Assembly (NCBI RefSeq): GCF_017809215.1
Contig: NZ_CP065424.1
Span: 894,001 to 958,000 of the forward strand
Source: Heyndrickxia oleronia
Lineage (GTDB): Bacteria > Bacillota > Bacilli > Bacillales > Bacillaceae_C
DNA length: 64,000 nt
Direction of reading: 5' to 3'
The notes beneath the pieces are model-generated. The model saw only the letters and a list, made by a program, of their open reading frames with translations, ran no database searches and was not told where the DNA came from. The translations under genes and the position numbers were made by a program. Of this stretch, positions 34,332-42,528 are shown in pieces (position 1 is the stretch's first letter; each line of letters begins with the position of its first letter).

Positions 34332-35078
34332 GTGATCGGAGTCGTAAAGAAAGCATGTCAAATCATAAGTTGTTTTTCAAATGAAAACCCTGCATTAGGG
34401 CTCGGAGAGATTGCTGAAAGACTTGGAATGAATGTTAGTACTACCCATCACATAGTCAGTACACTCTGTGAAGAAGGCGTGTTAATGAGAGATAACCGAA
34501 AAAAGTATCGGCTTGGATGGAGATTGTTGGAGTGGAATAATCATGTAATGTTCCAGCAAGATGTTTATGATAAAGCGATGCCATTGGTAAAGGAATTGAT
34601 ACATAGATTTAAAGGGATTGCCCATATTGCTATGTTTGATAAAGGAACTGTGGTTTTTGTACTAAGGGTTTCTTCTCATGATTCTACACCCATTCATACT
34701 TATGTAGGTTCAAGGAAACCAGCATATGCTACTAGTTCAGGAAAGGTCTTATTAGCTTATAATTCAACCTATCTACAAGAAACGATTGATAGGGGATTAT
34801 CATACGAGGCCCCGAATACAATTACAGATATTAATCGATTAAAAGAAGAATTGAAGATGATCAGGAAGAATGGCTATTCTATTAGCAATCATGAAAATTC
34901 TGATGGAATGTATGGGATTGCAGCACCCGTTCTTTCATATTCCAAGGAAATTATCGCAGCAGTTAATTTAGTCGGTCCTGCTGCATATATGCAAGGAGAT
35001 AAACGAAACACAATCATTAAGAGCGTGATGAATACCGCACAATTAATCTCTAAAGAATTGGGCTATATTGAAGTTTAG
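34332..35078 (+). CDS. IclR-family regulator 1
   Basis: 248 aa. The N-terminal winged helix (LGLGEIAERLGMNVSTTHHI) is followed by the IclR ligand domain (GSRKPAYATSSGKVLLAY, then NSDGMYGIAAPVLSYSKEII). It is clearly paralogous to the IclR protein at 39120, with the same ISKELGYIEx ending. IclR proteins govern aromatic and sugar acid catabolism and bind palindromes in front of their targets. GTG start with GGAGGAGG at 34319-34326. It opens the aromatic catabolic island; the inducer is likely anthranilate or a ring-cleavage product (inference). Confidence 0.93.
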   Translation: MIGVVKKACQIISCFSNENPALGLGEIAERLGMNVSTTHHIVSTLCEEGVLMRDNRKKYRLGWRLLEWNNHVMFQQDVYDKAMPLVKELIHRFKGIAHIAMFDKGTVVFVLRVSSHDSTPIHTYVGSRKPAYATSSGKVLLAYNSTYLQETIDRGLSYEAPNTITDINRLKEELKMIRKNGYSISNHENSDGMYGIAAPVLSYSKEIIAAVNLVGPAAYMQGDKRNTIIKSVMNTAQLISKELGYIEV

Positions 35079-35143
35079 TTGACTTCAAGGCTTCTACTGT
35101 ATGTGCAGCATCATATGAAAGAAAAAAAGGATGTGTTTTAAGC

Positions 35144-35497
35144 ATGAAGAGTAAAATTTCAAAGGCATTTGAACTGGAATTCTTAAACTTTGTCAATCAC
35201 TATATAAAAAGCAATGGTGGGAAAGGTCCGAAAACTACTGAAGTAAGATTTATGGGAGATACAATTGTTTATATTATCCGTGGAATTTTAACAGAAAGAG
35301 AAAAAAAGCTAATACAAAGTCCTGAGGGACAAAGAGTAGTAGTGGAAGCACGAAGAGTATTTTTAGAAATGGATAAAGAACATCGAATGGCTAAATTTGA
35401 AGAGTTTCTCGGGTGCAAAATCCTCGAGAATTATGAATCTTGGAATCTGGAAAAAGATTCGGCTTCAGCTATATTGCTATTGGATAGACACCTTTGA
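35144..35497 (+). CDS. DUF2294 (MpsC-type) small protein
   Basis: 117 aa soluble protein with the DUF2294 pattern: GGKGPKTTEVRFMGDTIVYI and RGILTEREKKLIQSPEGQRV. The family (PF10057, also named MpsC) occurs in many Bacillaceae; an MpsC homologue in Staphylococcus is part of a membrane-potential/bicarbonate system, but solitary copies are unexplained. There is no MpsA/MpsB partner nearby. It sits alone between an IclR regulator and the hydrolase gene, possibly cotranscribed with the regulator (65-bp gap). Confidence 0.75.
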   Translation: MKSKISKAFELEFLNFVNHYIKSNGGKGPKTTEVRFMGDTIVYIIRGILTEREKKLIQSPEGQRVVVEARRVFLEMDKEHRMAKFEEFLGCKILENYESWNLEKDSASAILLLDRHL

Positions 35498-35554
35498 TCA
35501 TTTTATGTTATAAGGAAGGCTGCAAGAAGTAAAGAGTGAATTTTTAGAAAAGTA

Positions 35555-35583
35555 TTTACAATATTTTAATTGTTAGATATAGT
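35555..35583 (+). promoter_or_regulatory. Candidate sigma-A promoter for the hydrolase/permease operon
   Basis: TTTACA (35555-35560), 17-bp spacer, TATAGT (35578-35583). Transcripts would start near 35590 and carry a ~155-nt structured leader. Confidence 0.55.
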
Positions 35584-35591
35584 TATTAATG

Positions 35592-35716
35592 TATACAGTT
35601 GCTCCTGTATATCTTATATATTTTAAGCAATGGGTGGTCTTTAAAAAGAAAGATAAACCATAGCTGTTATAGAAACCGTTTGAAAGTTGGCGGTTCTATA
35701 CAGTTATGGTTTTTTT
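35592..35716 (+). promoter_or_regulatory. Candidate transcription attenuator in the leader
   Basis: A terminator-shaped hairpin pairs 35658-35678 (starting CCATAGCTGTTATAG) with CGGTTCTATACAGTTATGG (35691-35709), followed by seven T at 35710-35716, only 18 nt before the ribosome site. Upstream, TATACAG (35592-35598) can pair with CTGTATA (35605-35611); the same CTGTATA can instead pair with TATACAG inside the terminator arm (35697-35703), which gives mutually exclusive folds. A simple terminator of the preceding gene is the alternative reading. Confidence 0.5.
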
Positions 35717-35749
35717 GCTTTTCAAAAACAAATTGGAGGTATTTTGGTG

Positions 35750-36658
35750 ATGGTACAACAAGTGTCTGTAGAGAAGAATATAGTATACGGTAAGACAGAA
35801 ACGGAATATTTAACGGCCGATCTTTATAGGCCATCATCAAGTGAAGAAGATTTACCTATTTTGGTATTAATTCACGGTGGGGCTTTTAAAACTGGCTCAA
35901 AAGAAATGTATATGGAGTGGGGGAGTATGCTTGCTCAAGAAGGTTATTTTGTCATGGCTATTAACTATAGGCTAGCAACACCTAACTACCCCACATATCC
36001 AGGAATACTAGAAGATATGGAGCAGGCTATGAATTGGTTAGTTTTTCATGCTAATGAAAGAAAAATAGATGTGGAGAAAATTGGTCTAATTGGAGATTCA
36101 GCTGGTGCCTATATAGCCGCTTTCTTTGCTTTAAAATACCAACCATTTAGTTATCAAATACGTTCAGTCATCGGTGTATATGGTGTTTATGATTTAGTAG
36201 AGGAATGCGTTAATCCAGTAATCGAGCGTGAAAACAATATGTTTGAATTATTCCTTGGGTTATCATTTGATAAAAATGAGAGGGCTTTCAAAGAGGCGTC
36301 TCCAATTCATTACATTGAAGATGCAGTGAAAAGTCCAACTTTTGATACAAGCTTTTATTTAATATGGGGTGGGCAAGATAGAGTCGTAAACCCTAAACAA
36401 TCCCTACGATTTTACGAAAAATTAAAAGAAGCAAATGTAGAGGTTAAGATTTCGGAAATAGATGATAAAGGTCATTTTTGGTTCAATCTATTACCTGGCA
36501 TTGAAGGAGGAGGTGTAAATAATTATCCCAATAATACTCTTTATCCTGAGATAGTTAGCTTTCTAAACCAATATGTAAGAATAGCTTGGAGTGGGAATTT
36601 CTCGAAAAGACAAATTCATGCATTAGCCAAGATGGAAAATTTGACAATTACAAAGTAA
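35750..36658 (+). CDS. Alpha/beta hydrolase (HSL/carboxylesterase type)
   Basis: 302 aa. Oxyanion motif LIHGGAFKTGS (residues 41-50) and nucleophile elbow GDSAGAY with Ser117. The acid and base are probably in WGGQDRVVNP and DDKGHFWFN. This is the esterase/lipase family 4 style (HGG...GDSAG), cytosolic, hydrolysing small esters or amides. It is cotranscribed with an aromatic-acid MFS permease 14 bp downstream, so it may release an aromatic acid such as anthranilate from an ester or amide; an arylformamidase role is possible but unproven. ATG 35750 or GTG 35747 follow GGAGG at 35735-35739. Confidence 0.82.
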   Translation: MVQQVSVEKNIVYGKTETEYLTADLYRPSSSEEDLPILVLIHGGAFKTGSKEMYMEWGSMLAQEGYFVMAINYRLATPNYPTYPGILEDMEQAMNWLVFHANERKIDVEKIGLIGDSAGAYIAAFFALKYQPFSYQIRSVIGVYGVYDLVEECVNPVIERENNMFELFLGLSFDKNERAFKEASPIHYIEDAVKSPTFDTSFYLIWGGQDRVVNPKQSLRFYEKLKEANVEVKISEIDDKGHFWFNLLPGIEGGGVNNYPNNTLYPEIVSFLNQYVRIAWSGNFSKRQIHALAKMENLTITK

Positions 36659-36672
36659 ATGGAGGGGCTAAA

Positions 36673-38004
36673 ATGAGCATTAACCCGGAAAATGTATGTC
36701 ATATCGAAGAAAATCAGGACCCAAAAGTTTTATCTAATAATAAATCTTTAAGTAAACTAATGATTTTAGTTATTTGTATTTGCTGGTTGGCTATTTTTAT
36801 TGAAGGTTATGATTTAGTAGTTTATGGCGTCGTTTTGCCAAAATTGATGGATATAAGTCAATGGGAGTTAACCTCTACACAGGCTGGGGCTATGGGAAGC
36901 TATGCATTATTAGGGATGTTTATTGGATCTTCAGTAGGTGGTGTACTTTCTGATAGATTTGGAAGAAAACTAATATTAATTATCTCTTTTGTCATATTGT
37001 CGATTATGATGATTTTGACAGCTATGGCTAATTCTCCAGAAATTTTTGCTATCTATCGGTTTATAGCAGGATTAGGGATAGGTGGAATTGTTCCAGCGGC
37101 TTCTGCTTTAACTACTGAATATTCCCCGCCAAAATATCGTTCATTAGTATATGTTTTAATGTACACAGGTTTTGCTTTTGGGGGTGTAGCGGCATCACTT
37201 TCAGGGATGCTTTTTATTGATCGTTTTGGCTGGAGATTTTTATTTTGGTTAGGTGCGATACCCATTGTTCTAGTGCCGTTTATTTTGAAATATTTACCGG
37301 AATCTATAAAGTTTTTACAGGCAACGAATCAAATCACTAAAGCAAAGAATTTGATTGAGAAATATCATTTATTCGATGAATCAATTAATAAGGAAGATAA
37401 AAGTGCTTCAAATGGTTTCTTAAGTATTTTTTCAACACAATATTTTCTTTCAACAGTATTATTCAGTTTCATTTATATTATGGCATTCTTATTAATTTAT
37501 GGGATGAATACATGGCTTCCAAAAATTATGCAGCAAGCCGGATATCCGATGAACTCTAGTCTGATGTTCCTGCTATGTTTTAACCTTGCAGCTATCATTG
37601 GTGGAATTATTGCCGGAGCTGCAGCGGATAGAATTCGACCTAAAAAAGTAATTAGCTTCACCTATTTGTTAGCAGCTTTAAGCATTGCATTACTCAGTAT
37701 AAAGTTTAATATAGTGATAATGTACACACTCATTGCTATAGCAGGGTTTGGAACGACAGGTACAACCTTTGTTCTTGCAAGCTATGTAATGAAAAAATAT
37801 CAATCACACAACCGTGCAACAGCAATTGGGGTATCATCAGCAATTGGTAGATTAGGTGCAGTTGCTGGACCAATCATTGTTGGGATCATCATGGCTATGA
37901 ATGTAGGATTACAATTCAATTTTTATTTGTTTGCAGTAATCGCGTTAGTTGCTTCTATAGTAATTTTATTTATACCTTCTAATGATTCTAATGAACAAAT
38001 GTAG
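36673..38004 (+). CDS. MFS transporter, aromatic acid:H+ symporter (AAHS) type, copy 1
   Basis: 443 aa, 12 membrane helices. It carries the AAHS signature EGYDLVVYGVVLPKLM in helix 1 and the MFS loop GGVLSDRFGRKLILI between helices 2 and 3. The family (PcaK, BenK, MhpT) imports aromatic carboxylates with protons. ATG 36673 follows GGAGGGG; an open frame extends upstream into the hydrolase gene but has no ribosome site. It is related to the MFS gene at 43101, so the island has two uptake systems, perhaps for different aromatic acids. Confidence 0.92.
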   Translation: MSINPENVCHIEENQDPKVLSNNKSLSKLMILVICICWLAIFIEGYDLVVYGVVLPKLMDISQWELTSTQAGAMGSYALLGMFIGSSVGGVLSDRFGRKLILIISFVILSIMMILTAMANSPEIFAIYRFIAGLGIGGIVPAASALTTEYSPPKYRSLVYVLMYTGFAFGGVAASLSGMLFIDRFGWRFLFWLGAIPIVLVPFILKYLPESIKFLQATNQITKAKNLIEKYHLFDESINKEDKSASNGFLSIFSTQYFLSTVLFSFIYIMAFLLIYGMNTWLPKIMQQAGYPMNSSLMFLLCFNLAAIIGGIIAGAAADRIRPKKVISFTYLLAALSIALLSIKFNIVIMYTLIAIAGFGTTGTTFVLASYVMKKYQSHNRATAIGVSSAIGRLGAVAGPIIVGIIMAMNVGLQFNFYLFAVIALVASIVILFIPSNDSNEQM

Positions 38005-38036
38005 GTATATATAAACTTTATGGAAAAATATATCTC

Positions 38037-38082
38037 AACTGTTTTGACTATCGATTTGAATGGTGAAGACAGTTATTTTTTT
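38037..38082 (+). terminator. Probable terminator of the hydrolase/MFS operon
   Basis: AACTGTTTT (38037-38045) pairs with AAGACAGTT (38066-38074) across a 20-nt loop, followed by A then T7. Confidence 0.55.
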
Positions 38083-38103
38083 TAGTGAAAAATACTACTA
38101 GAT

Positions 38104-38118
38104 TTTCATAATATGAAA
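38104..38118 (+). promoter_or_regulatory. Candidate IclR-type operator 2
   Basis: Perfect palindrome TTTCATAATATGAAA. Same family as the sites at 34196, 40000 and 42181; it precedes the tautomerase/IclR unit. Confidence 0.55.
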
Positions 38119-38220
38119 AAAGAATAATGTATGAGCAATAAATAATTATTACAGTTAGAGTGGGCAATTGTGCATGGAGCTGAAGAAGAACGAAAAAATT
38201 ATCTGCTTTTTTTGATGGAT

Positions 38221-38566
38221 CATTTCTCAAACATTGTTGCTATTTAAGAGTAAAGTTCGAATCAATAAGCGATAACAAGAGAGCGATTGATTACCGTGAA
38301 GGTTGAAATTGCGGATGTACGGTAATTAAAGGGAGTGTTTGATTACCGTGAAGGAGGAAATTACGTGTGAACGGTAACTAAAGAGAGTGTTTAATTACCG
38401 TGAAGGACAAAAATGCGGTGGCATGGTAACCAAAGAGAGAGATTGAATACCATGGAGGTAGAAAATACCAATTCATATAGCTTATACCTTTCAATTCACG
38501 GGAAAAGAGCGGCAATTTTCATTAGAAATGCGTGTAAAAACAGGCAGAAGGGCTTTTACAAGAGCA
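38221..38566 (-). repeat. Interspersed repeat, copy 2 (reverse), split by a tandem array
   Basis: TTTCTCAAACATTGTTGC at 38223-38240 is the reverse complement of the right end box seen at 42476-42497. GGCAGAAGGGCTTTTACA at 38543-38560 is the reverse complement of the left end box. Between them lies a 52-bp tandem array, so this copy is enlarged to ~345 bp. Confidence 0.45.
38289..38475 (+). repeat. 52-bp tandem repeat, about 3.5 units
   Basis: Units start at 38289, 38341, 38393 and 38445, exactly 52 bp apart. Each begins (G/A)ATTACCGTGAAGG and ends with ACGGTAA(T/C)..AAAG; TTACCGT (38291-38297) and ACGGTAA (38319-38325) form an inverted repeat in each unit. The fourth unit is degenerate. Confidence 0.8.
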
Positions 38567-38646
38567 AAAAAAAACGAAGACAGCCTTTCCTATTTTGTTA
38601 ATGGTGGTAAATTAATATTCTTAAAAAAGTGTAAGGAGTTAGTAAA

Positions 38647-38868
38647 ATGCCCATCATACAAGTTCAAATAATCAAGGGAAGAAGTAAGGACAAAATAAAT
38701 AGTCTGATAGAAGACATAACACTGGCAACGGTTAAAAATCTATCAGTAAATGCTGAGCAGGTAAGGGTCTTGGTAAATGAAATCCCTGATACTCATTGGG
38801 GGGTAGGTGGTACGACAAAAGCAGAATTGGATCGTAAAAAGACGGAACCATTCATTCGAAATAATTGA
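38647..38868 (+). CDS. 4-oxalocrotonate tautomerase
   Basis: 73 aa; after removal of Met the catalytic Pro1 is exposed (MPIIQVQIIKGRSKDKINSL). The GRS Arg, the second Arg in EQVRVLV and an aromatic in HWGVGG (Trp where the classical enzyme has Phe50) match the 4-OT active site. It interconverts the enol and keto forms of 2-oxo-hexenedioate, the product of 2-aminomuconate deamination. It is separated from the main operon by the second IclR gene, and slightly longer than the usual 62 aa. Good ribosome site AAGGAG at about 38632-38637. Confidence 0.9.
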   Translation: MPIIQVQIIKGRSKDKINSLIEDITLATVKNLSVNAEQVRVLVNEIPDTHWGVGGTTKAELDRKKTEPFIRNN

Positions 38869-39013
38869 CAATGTACCGTTTTTTCAAGTAGCATATATTT
38901 AGTTTTGAATATTCTAACAATATATCCGGGAGGTTGATGGAAAATAATTTCTTTTCTTAAAGAGTAGTGAACAGCCAATTTAAATGATACAAGACCTCTA
39001 TGAAACTCAGCAT

Positions 39014-39028
39014 GAAATAATAGATTTC
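39014..39028 (+). promoter_or_regulatory. Inverted repeat upstream of the second IclR gene
   Basis: GAAAT-AATAG-ATTTC, a perfect 5-bp dyad with a 5-nt spacer, 92 bp before the start; the GAAAT/ATTTC arms recall known IclR-family operators. Confidence 0.35.
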
Positions 39029-39119
39029 TCAGTATGAGTAATGAGTCTAACCAAATCGTAATCTCTTAGAGTTAAAGGCGAAAAGGTAGATAAGCTATAT
39101 GGTGGGGAAGGGGAAAAGT

Positions 39120-39869
39120 ATGATTGGATCAGTTCTTAAGGTTTGCAAAATTCTCGATTGTTTTACAAATGATGAACCATCATTAGGAAATTCGGAAATA
39201 GCAGCGAAGCTTAATATGAGTCCAAGTACTGTACATCATTTAGTAAGCACGCTCTATAAGGAAGGAATTTTAATAAAGGATAGTCGAAACAAGTACAGGT
39301 TAGGCTGGAAACTGCTTGAATGGAGCAGTAGTGTGATGTATCAACAGGATATATACAATGAGGCTAATCCGTTGGTTGGGGAATTAGTTAAAAATTTTAA
39401 TGGAGTAGCACATATTGGGATGTTAGATGAGAGAGGGAATTTCGTCTTTGTTTTGAAAATGGCATCACGTCATGCAATTGAGGTTCCGACTTATGTTGGA
39501 GAAAGGAAGCCTACGTATTGTTTTAGTACAGGCAAAGCCTTGCTATCATGTAAGCCAAACTTACTTCAAACAACTCTAACACATAAATTAATGCAACGAG
39601 GGCCTAATACGATTACCTCTATTGAACAGTTGAAAAGCGAGATCGATGATATTCGTAAAAAGGGGTACGCAACTAGCAATAATGAAAATGAATTTGGCAT
39701 TTATGGAATCGCTGCACCAATTAAATCTTATTCGGGACAAACCGTTGCGGCACTTAATATGGTTGGTCCAATTGCTTATATGCAAGGAAACCAACATCAA
39801 GTAATGATTCAAAGTATTATGAGTACTGCTAAGGATATTTCAAAGGAATTGGGATATATTGAAATTTAA
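39120..39869 (+). CDS. IclR-family regulator 2
   Basis: 249 aa, same architecture as the protein at 34332: winged helix (LGNSEIAAKLNMSPSTVHHL), linker KYRLGWKLLEWSSSVMYQQD, then ligand domain ending GIYGIAAPIKSYSGQTVAAL. ATG 39120 gives the same N-terminus as its paralogue (MIG.V.K.C.I); an ATG seven codons earlier lacks a ribosome site. It lies immediately upstream of the monooxygenase/dioxygenase operon and probably regulates it through the TTTCATA-type palindromes. Confidence 0.93.
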   Translation: MIGSVLKVCKILDCFTNDEPSLGNSEIAAKLNMSPSTVHHLVSTLYKEGILIKDSRNKYRLGWKLLEWSSSVMYQQDIYNEANPLVGELVKNFNGVAHIGMLDERGNFVFVLKMASRHAIEVPTYVGERKPTYCFSTGKALLSCKPNLLQTTLTHKLMQRGPNTITSIEQLKSEIDDIRKKGYATSNNENEFGIYGIAAPIKSYSGQTVAALNMVGPIAYMQGNQHQVMIQSIMSTAKDISKELGYIEI

Positions 39870-39883
39870 TGTAAGCGTTAACA
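39870..39883 (+). promoter_or_regulatory. cre site before the monooxygenase genes
   Basis: TGTAAGCGTTAACA matches the cre consensus TGWAANCGNTNWCA at every position. It starts on the last base of the IclR stop region and lies 215 bp before the flavin reductase gene, which suggests CcpA repression of the aromatic pathway. Confidence 0.7.
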
Positions 39884-39999
39884 AAATAATGAGGTAAAAA
39901 AGGAAAATCTAATGACTATAGATTTTCCTTTTTTATATGTTATGGATTGTGACAGAGTAAAGCCAATCAACTTGATAATGTTAAAATATTTTATTTGCA

Positions 40000-40014
40000 T
40001 CCCATATTATGAAA
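40000..40014 (+). promoter_or_regulatory. Candidate IclR-type operator 3
   Basis: TCCCATATTATGAAA keeps the CATA-N-TATGAAA part of the palindrome; its left flank is diverged. It is 84 bp before the flavin reductase start. Confidence 0.45.
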
Positions 40015-40097
40015 TTTTCCTAATTTTATTACATTTTAATTATATACAATGTGATCGAAAGAAAGTTGATGGTTATCGATTGAAGGGAGGGGTCAAA

Positions 40098-40562
40098 ATG
40101 GACGTGCGTGAGCTAAGAAATTGCTTTGGACGTTTTGCTACTGGGGTGACCGTTGTTACTTGGAATGGAGATGATGGAGAGCGGTATGGAATTACAGTTA
40201 ATTCTTTTACATCCGTCTCTTTGGACCCACCACTTATTCTAGTTTCCATTGATCGAAAGGCGAAGGCGTGTAGTGCCCTAAAAGGTCGCCCATTCATTAT
40301 TAATATTTTATCAAAAAACCAGGAGGAGCTTGCATGGCAATTTGCAGGTCGACCACAGAATGGTTTGGATATCGAATGGGAAGAAACAGAAATTGGTCCG
40401 AAGCTAAAGCATACATTAGCAACGATTGAATGCACAAGTTGGAAGGAGTATGAGGCTGGTGATCATATTTTATTCCTTGGAAAGGTGTGTCATTCTTCGT
40501 ATGAAACAGGAGAAGGATTAATTTTTTATCAAGGGAAGTTTTTACAAACGAGTGAAGTGTAA
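40098..40562 (+). CDS. Flavin reductase component of a two-component monooxygenase
   Basis: 154 aa. The flavin reductase-like fold is recognisable from RFATGVTVVTW near the N-terminus, GITVNSFTSVSLDPPLILVS (flavin contact) and the late DHILFLGKV. It supplies reduced FAD to the oxygenase encoded 22 bp downstream. ATG 40098 with GGGAGGGG is preferred; a long in-frame extension to 39912 is AT-rich and unlike the family. Anthranilate degradation in Geobacillus thermodenitrificans uses just such a reductase/hydroxylase pair. Confidence 0.9.
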   Translation: MDVRELRNCFGRFATGVTVVTWNGDDGERYGITVNSFTSVSLDPPLILVSIDRKAKACSALKGRPFIINILSKNQEELAWQFAGRPQNGLDIEWEETEIGPKLKHTLATIECTSWKEYEAGDHILFLGKVCHSSYETGEGLIFYQGKFLQTSEV

Positions 40563-40584
40563 TGATCATTAAAGGAGGATTTAT

Positions 40585-42057
40585 ATGGGAATTCGAACAG
40601 GTGCACAGTATATTGATGGATTAAGGTCCCGCACGCCAGAGATTTGGTTAGGGGGAAGAAGAGTCATGGATATTGTTAATGAAGATAATTTTAGGCAGCC
40701 TATTCGGGAAATTGCCAAACTCTATGATATGCAGCATAGCCCTGAGTATCAAGATAAAATCACAAGTATTTGTGAGGATACGGGTGAGCGCGTGTCAAAC
40801 GCCTTTATCGTTCCAAAGAATTATGAAGATTTAATGAAGCGCAGAACATTGTTTGAAGTTTGGGCAGAAGCGACGTTTGGTTTAATGGGACGAACACCCG
40901 ATTTCCTGAATACGACCGTTACTTCAATGGCAAGTAGTCCAGACTTTTTTGCACAATATAATCCACAATGGGCTGAAAATATACAAAACTATTATAAATA
41001 CATTCGTGACAATGATTTGTTTTTAACACATGCTTTGATTAACCCTCAAAATGATCGCAGTAAGCCATCCCATCAGCAAAAGGATATCTTTACACATTTG
41101 GGTGCTGTTGAGGAGACCTCCGAGGGGCTTGTGGTTCGCGGGTCCAAAATGTTAGCAACACTTGCACCGATTACCGATGAGGTCATTATTTATTCCTTCC
41201 CAGGATTTAGGCCAGGGGATGAACGTTATGCACTAGCATTTGCCATTCCGATTGACACGCCGGGGCTTCGAATTTTATGTCGTGAACCAGCACAGGATGG
41301 TAAACGTCCATTAATTGATCATCCACTTGCATCAAGATTCGAGGAAATGGATGCAGTGCTTGTATTCAATGATGTAGTTGTTCCTTGGGATCGTATTTTC
41401 CTTTATAACAATTGTGAAGCGGCAAATCAATTATATTCCAAAACAGGATTAAGTCAGAATACTCATCAAAACGGGGTCCGAGGACTTGTAAAATTAAAAT
41501 TTGCGACGCAGGTAGCAGCAAGAGTGGCGGATGCAATTGGGGTGGACGGATTTTTAAATGTGCAAACACAACTTGGTGAATTAGTCCAATCAGTAGAAAC
41601 CATTCGTGCCCTACTGCGAACTGCAGAACGTGAATTTGAAGTGAATGCACGAGGTGAAGCAATCCCAGCATCGATTCCGCTAGAAACGATTCGTGGAATT
41701 TTACCGAAGGCTTACCCAAGAGCTATTGAAGTCATCCAAACCATTGGAGCCGGCGGTTTACTTTTATCACCAACAGCAAATGATTATCAGCATCCTGAAT
41801 TACGCGAGGATTTTGATAAGTATTATGGTGGACGTGAGGGAGTTTCTGCAACAGAAAGGGTTCAGTTATTTAAGCTTGCCTGGGATCTTTGTGGTGAGGC
41901 ATTTGGTCAAAGACTTGTCCAATATGAGCGGTATTATTCAGGAGATCCTGTCCGTAAACTCGGGATGTTCTATAGTAATTTTAAGAAAAATAACGAATTT
42001 ACAATGGTGGATGACGCATTGAAGGGAGTAATTGAATCCGAAGTAGAGGTTGGGTAA
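40585..42057 (+). CDS. FADH2-dependent monooxygenase of the HpaB family, probable anthranilate 3-monooxygenase
   Basis: 490 aa, full length for the 4-hydroxyphenylacetate 3-hydroxylase family ([20 protein letters not shown] at the start; [45 protein letters not shown]). Members hydroxylate phenols or aminoaromatics ortho to the OH or NH2 group using free FADH2. Because every other enzyme in the operon handles 3-hydroxyanthranilate and its products, I infer that this one turns anthranilate into 3-hydroxyanthranilate, as the HpaB-type enzyme does in Geobacillus thermodenitrificans. No 4-hydroxyphenylacetate genes (hpaD/E/F) are present. Confidence 0.88.
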   Translation: MGIRTGAQYIDGLRSRTPEIWLGGRRVMDIVNEDNFRQPIREIAKLYDMQHSPEYQDKITSICEDTGERVSNAFIVPKNYEDLMKRRTLFEVWAEATFGLMGRTPDFLNTTVTSMASSPDFFAQYNPQWAENIQNYYKYIRDNDLFLTHALINPQNDRSKPSHQQKDIFTHLGAVEETSEGLVVRGSKMLATLAPITDEVIIYSFPGFRPGDERYALAFAIPIDTPGLRILCREPAQDGKRPLIDHPLASRFEEMDAVLVFNDVVVPWDRIFLYNNCEAANQLYSKTGLSQNTHQNGVRGLVKLKFATQVAARVADAIGVDGFLNVQTQLGELVQSVETIRALLRTAEREFEVNARGEAIPASIPLETIRGILPKAYPRAIEVIQTIGAGGLLLSPTANDYQHPELREDFDKYYGGREGVSATERVQLFKLAWDLCGEAFGQRLVQYERYYSGDPVRKLGMFYSNFKKNNEFTMVDDALKGVIESEVEVG

Positions 42058-42180
42058 GCAACGGATTTCTGAAGTGAAGGGCTTATAAGGCAAAAAGATA
42101 TGGCGTGGGGAATTAATTATTTTTCACGCTCATTTGAATTGCTTATGTTAATGAAAAAATTCAGTTGAAAATTCTATAAA

Positions 42181-42195
42181 TTTCATATTGTGAAA
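42181..42195 (+). promoter_or_regulatory. Candidate IclR-type operator 4
   Basis: TTTCATATTGTGAAA, palindromic except for one position; it lies 17 bp before a cre-like site at the head of the dioxygenase operon. Confidence 0.55.
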
Positions 42196-42211
42196 AAACT
42201 GAATATTCAAT

Positions 42212-42225
42212 TGTAAGTGTTTTCA
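42212..42225 (+). promoter_or_regulatory. Candidate cre site before the dioxygenase operon
   Basis: TGTAAGTGTTTTCA has one mismatch (T for C in the central CG) from the cre consensus. Confidence 0.5.
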
Positions 42226-42360
42226 TTATAGTTAATGACATAGTACAAAATACTTCGGCAAAGGAAGGTGAATCACTTAATAGGAATAAAGGAAAAAGGT
42301 TGTTTTGGCAATTGTTCGGGCATTGATTTTTCGAAATAAAGGATGTTTTTGTAAAGTGTG

Positions 42361-42500
42361 TTGCTTTTGTAAAAGCCAAACTGCCGGTTTGTACACTAAT
42401 AAAGGTGCAGCTTTTCTCAGAGTAATTTAAAGGTGTAGCGATTTTAAAACGTTATTAGTTACAGCTTTATTAAAAATCAACAATGTTTGAGAGAAGAGCC
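42361..42500 (+). repeat. Interspersed repeat, copy 3
   Basis: Starts TTGCTTTTGTAAAAGCC then CTGCCGGTTTGTAC; ends AACAATGTTTGAGAGAAGAG. The same end boxes in the same order occur at 61470-61622; the interior differs. It ends 28 bp before the dioxygenase start. Confidence 0.6.
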
Positions 42501-42528
42501 AAAATAAATGAGTAGGAGGATTATGATT

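Larger units (their letters stand above)
38005..38646. other. 640-bp intergenic block of regulatory palindrome and repeats
   Basis: In order: a probable terminator, a TTTCATAATATGAAA palindrome, one end of the interspersed repeat, a 52-bp tandem repeat array, and the other end of the interspersed repeat. A 62-codon frame at 38413-38601 consists of repeat sequence and was not accepted as a gene. Confidence 0.6.
42058..42528. other. Gap inside the catabolic cluster with operator, cre and repeat
   Basis: Holds an IclR-type palindrome (42181-42195), a cre-like site (42212-42225) and an interspersed repeat copy (42361-42500). It splits the pathway genes into two transcription units. No open frame. 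Confidence 0.6.

Noticed and set aside
38289..38475. Possible CRISPR array
   Set aside because: Units repeat end to end at 52 bp with no unique spacers, only three and a half copies, and no cas genes in the window.
38413..38601. Rightward 62-codon frame before the tautomerase
   Set aside because: It lies in tandem and interspersed repeat DNA and lacks a ribosome site.
39912..40097. 62-residue N-terminal extension of the flavin reductase
   Set aside because: The extension is AT-rich and unlike the family, crosses an operator-like palindrome, and a strong GGGAGGGG site marks ATG 40098.
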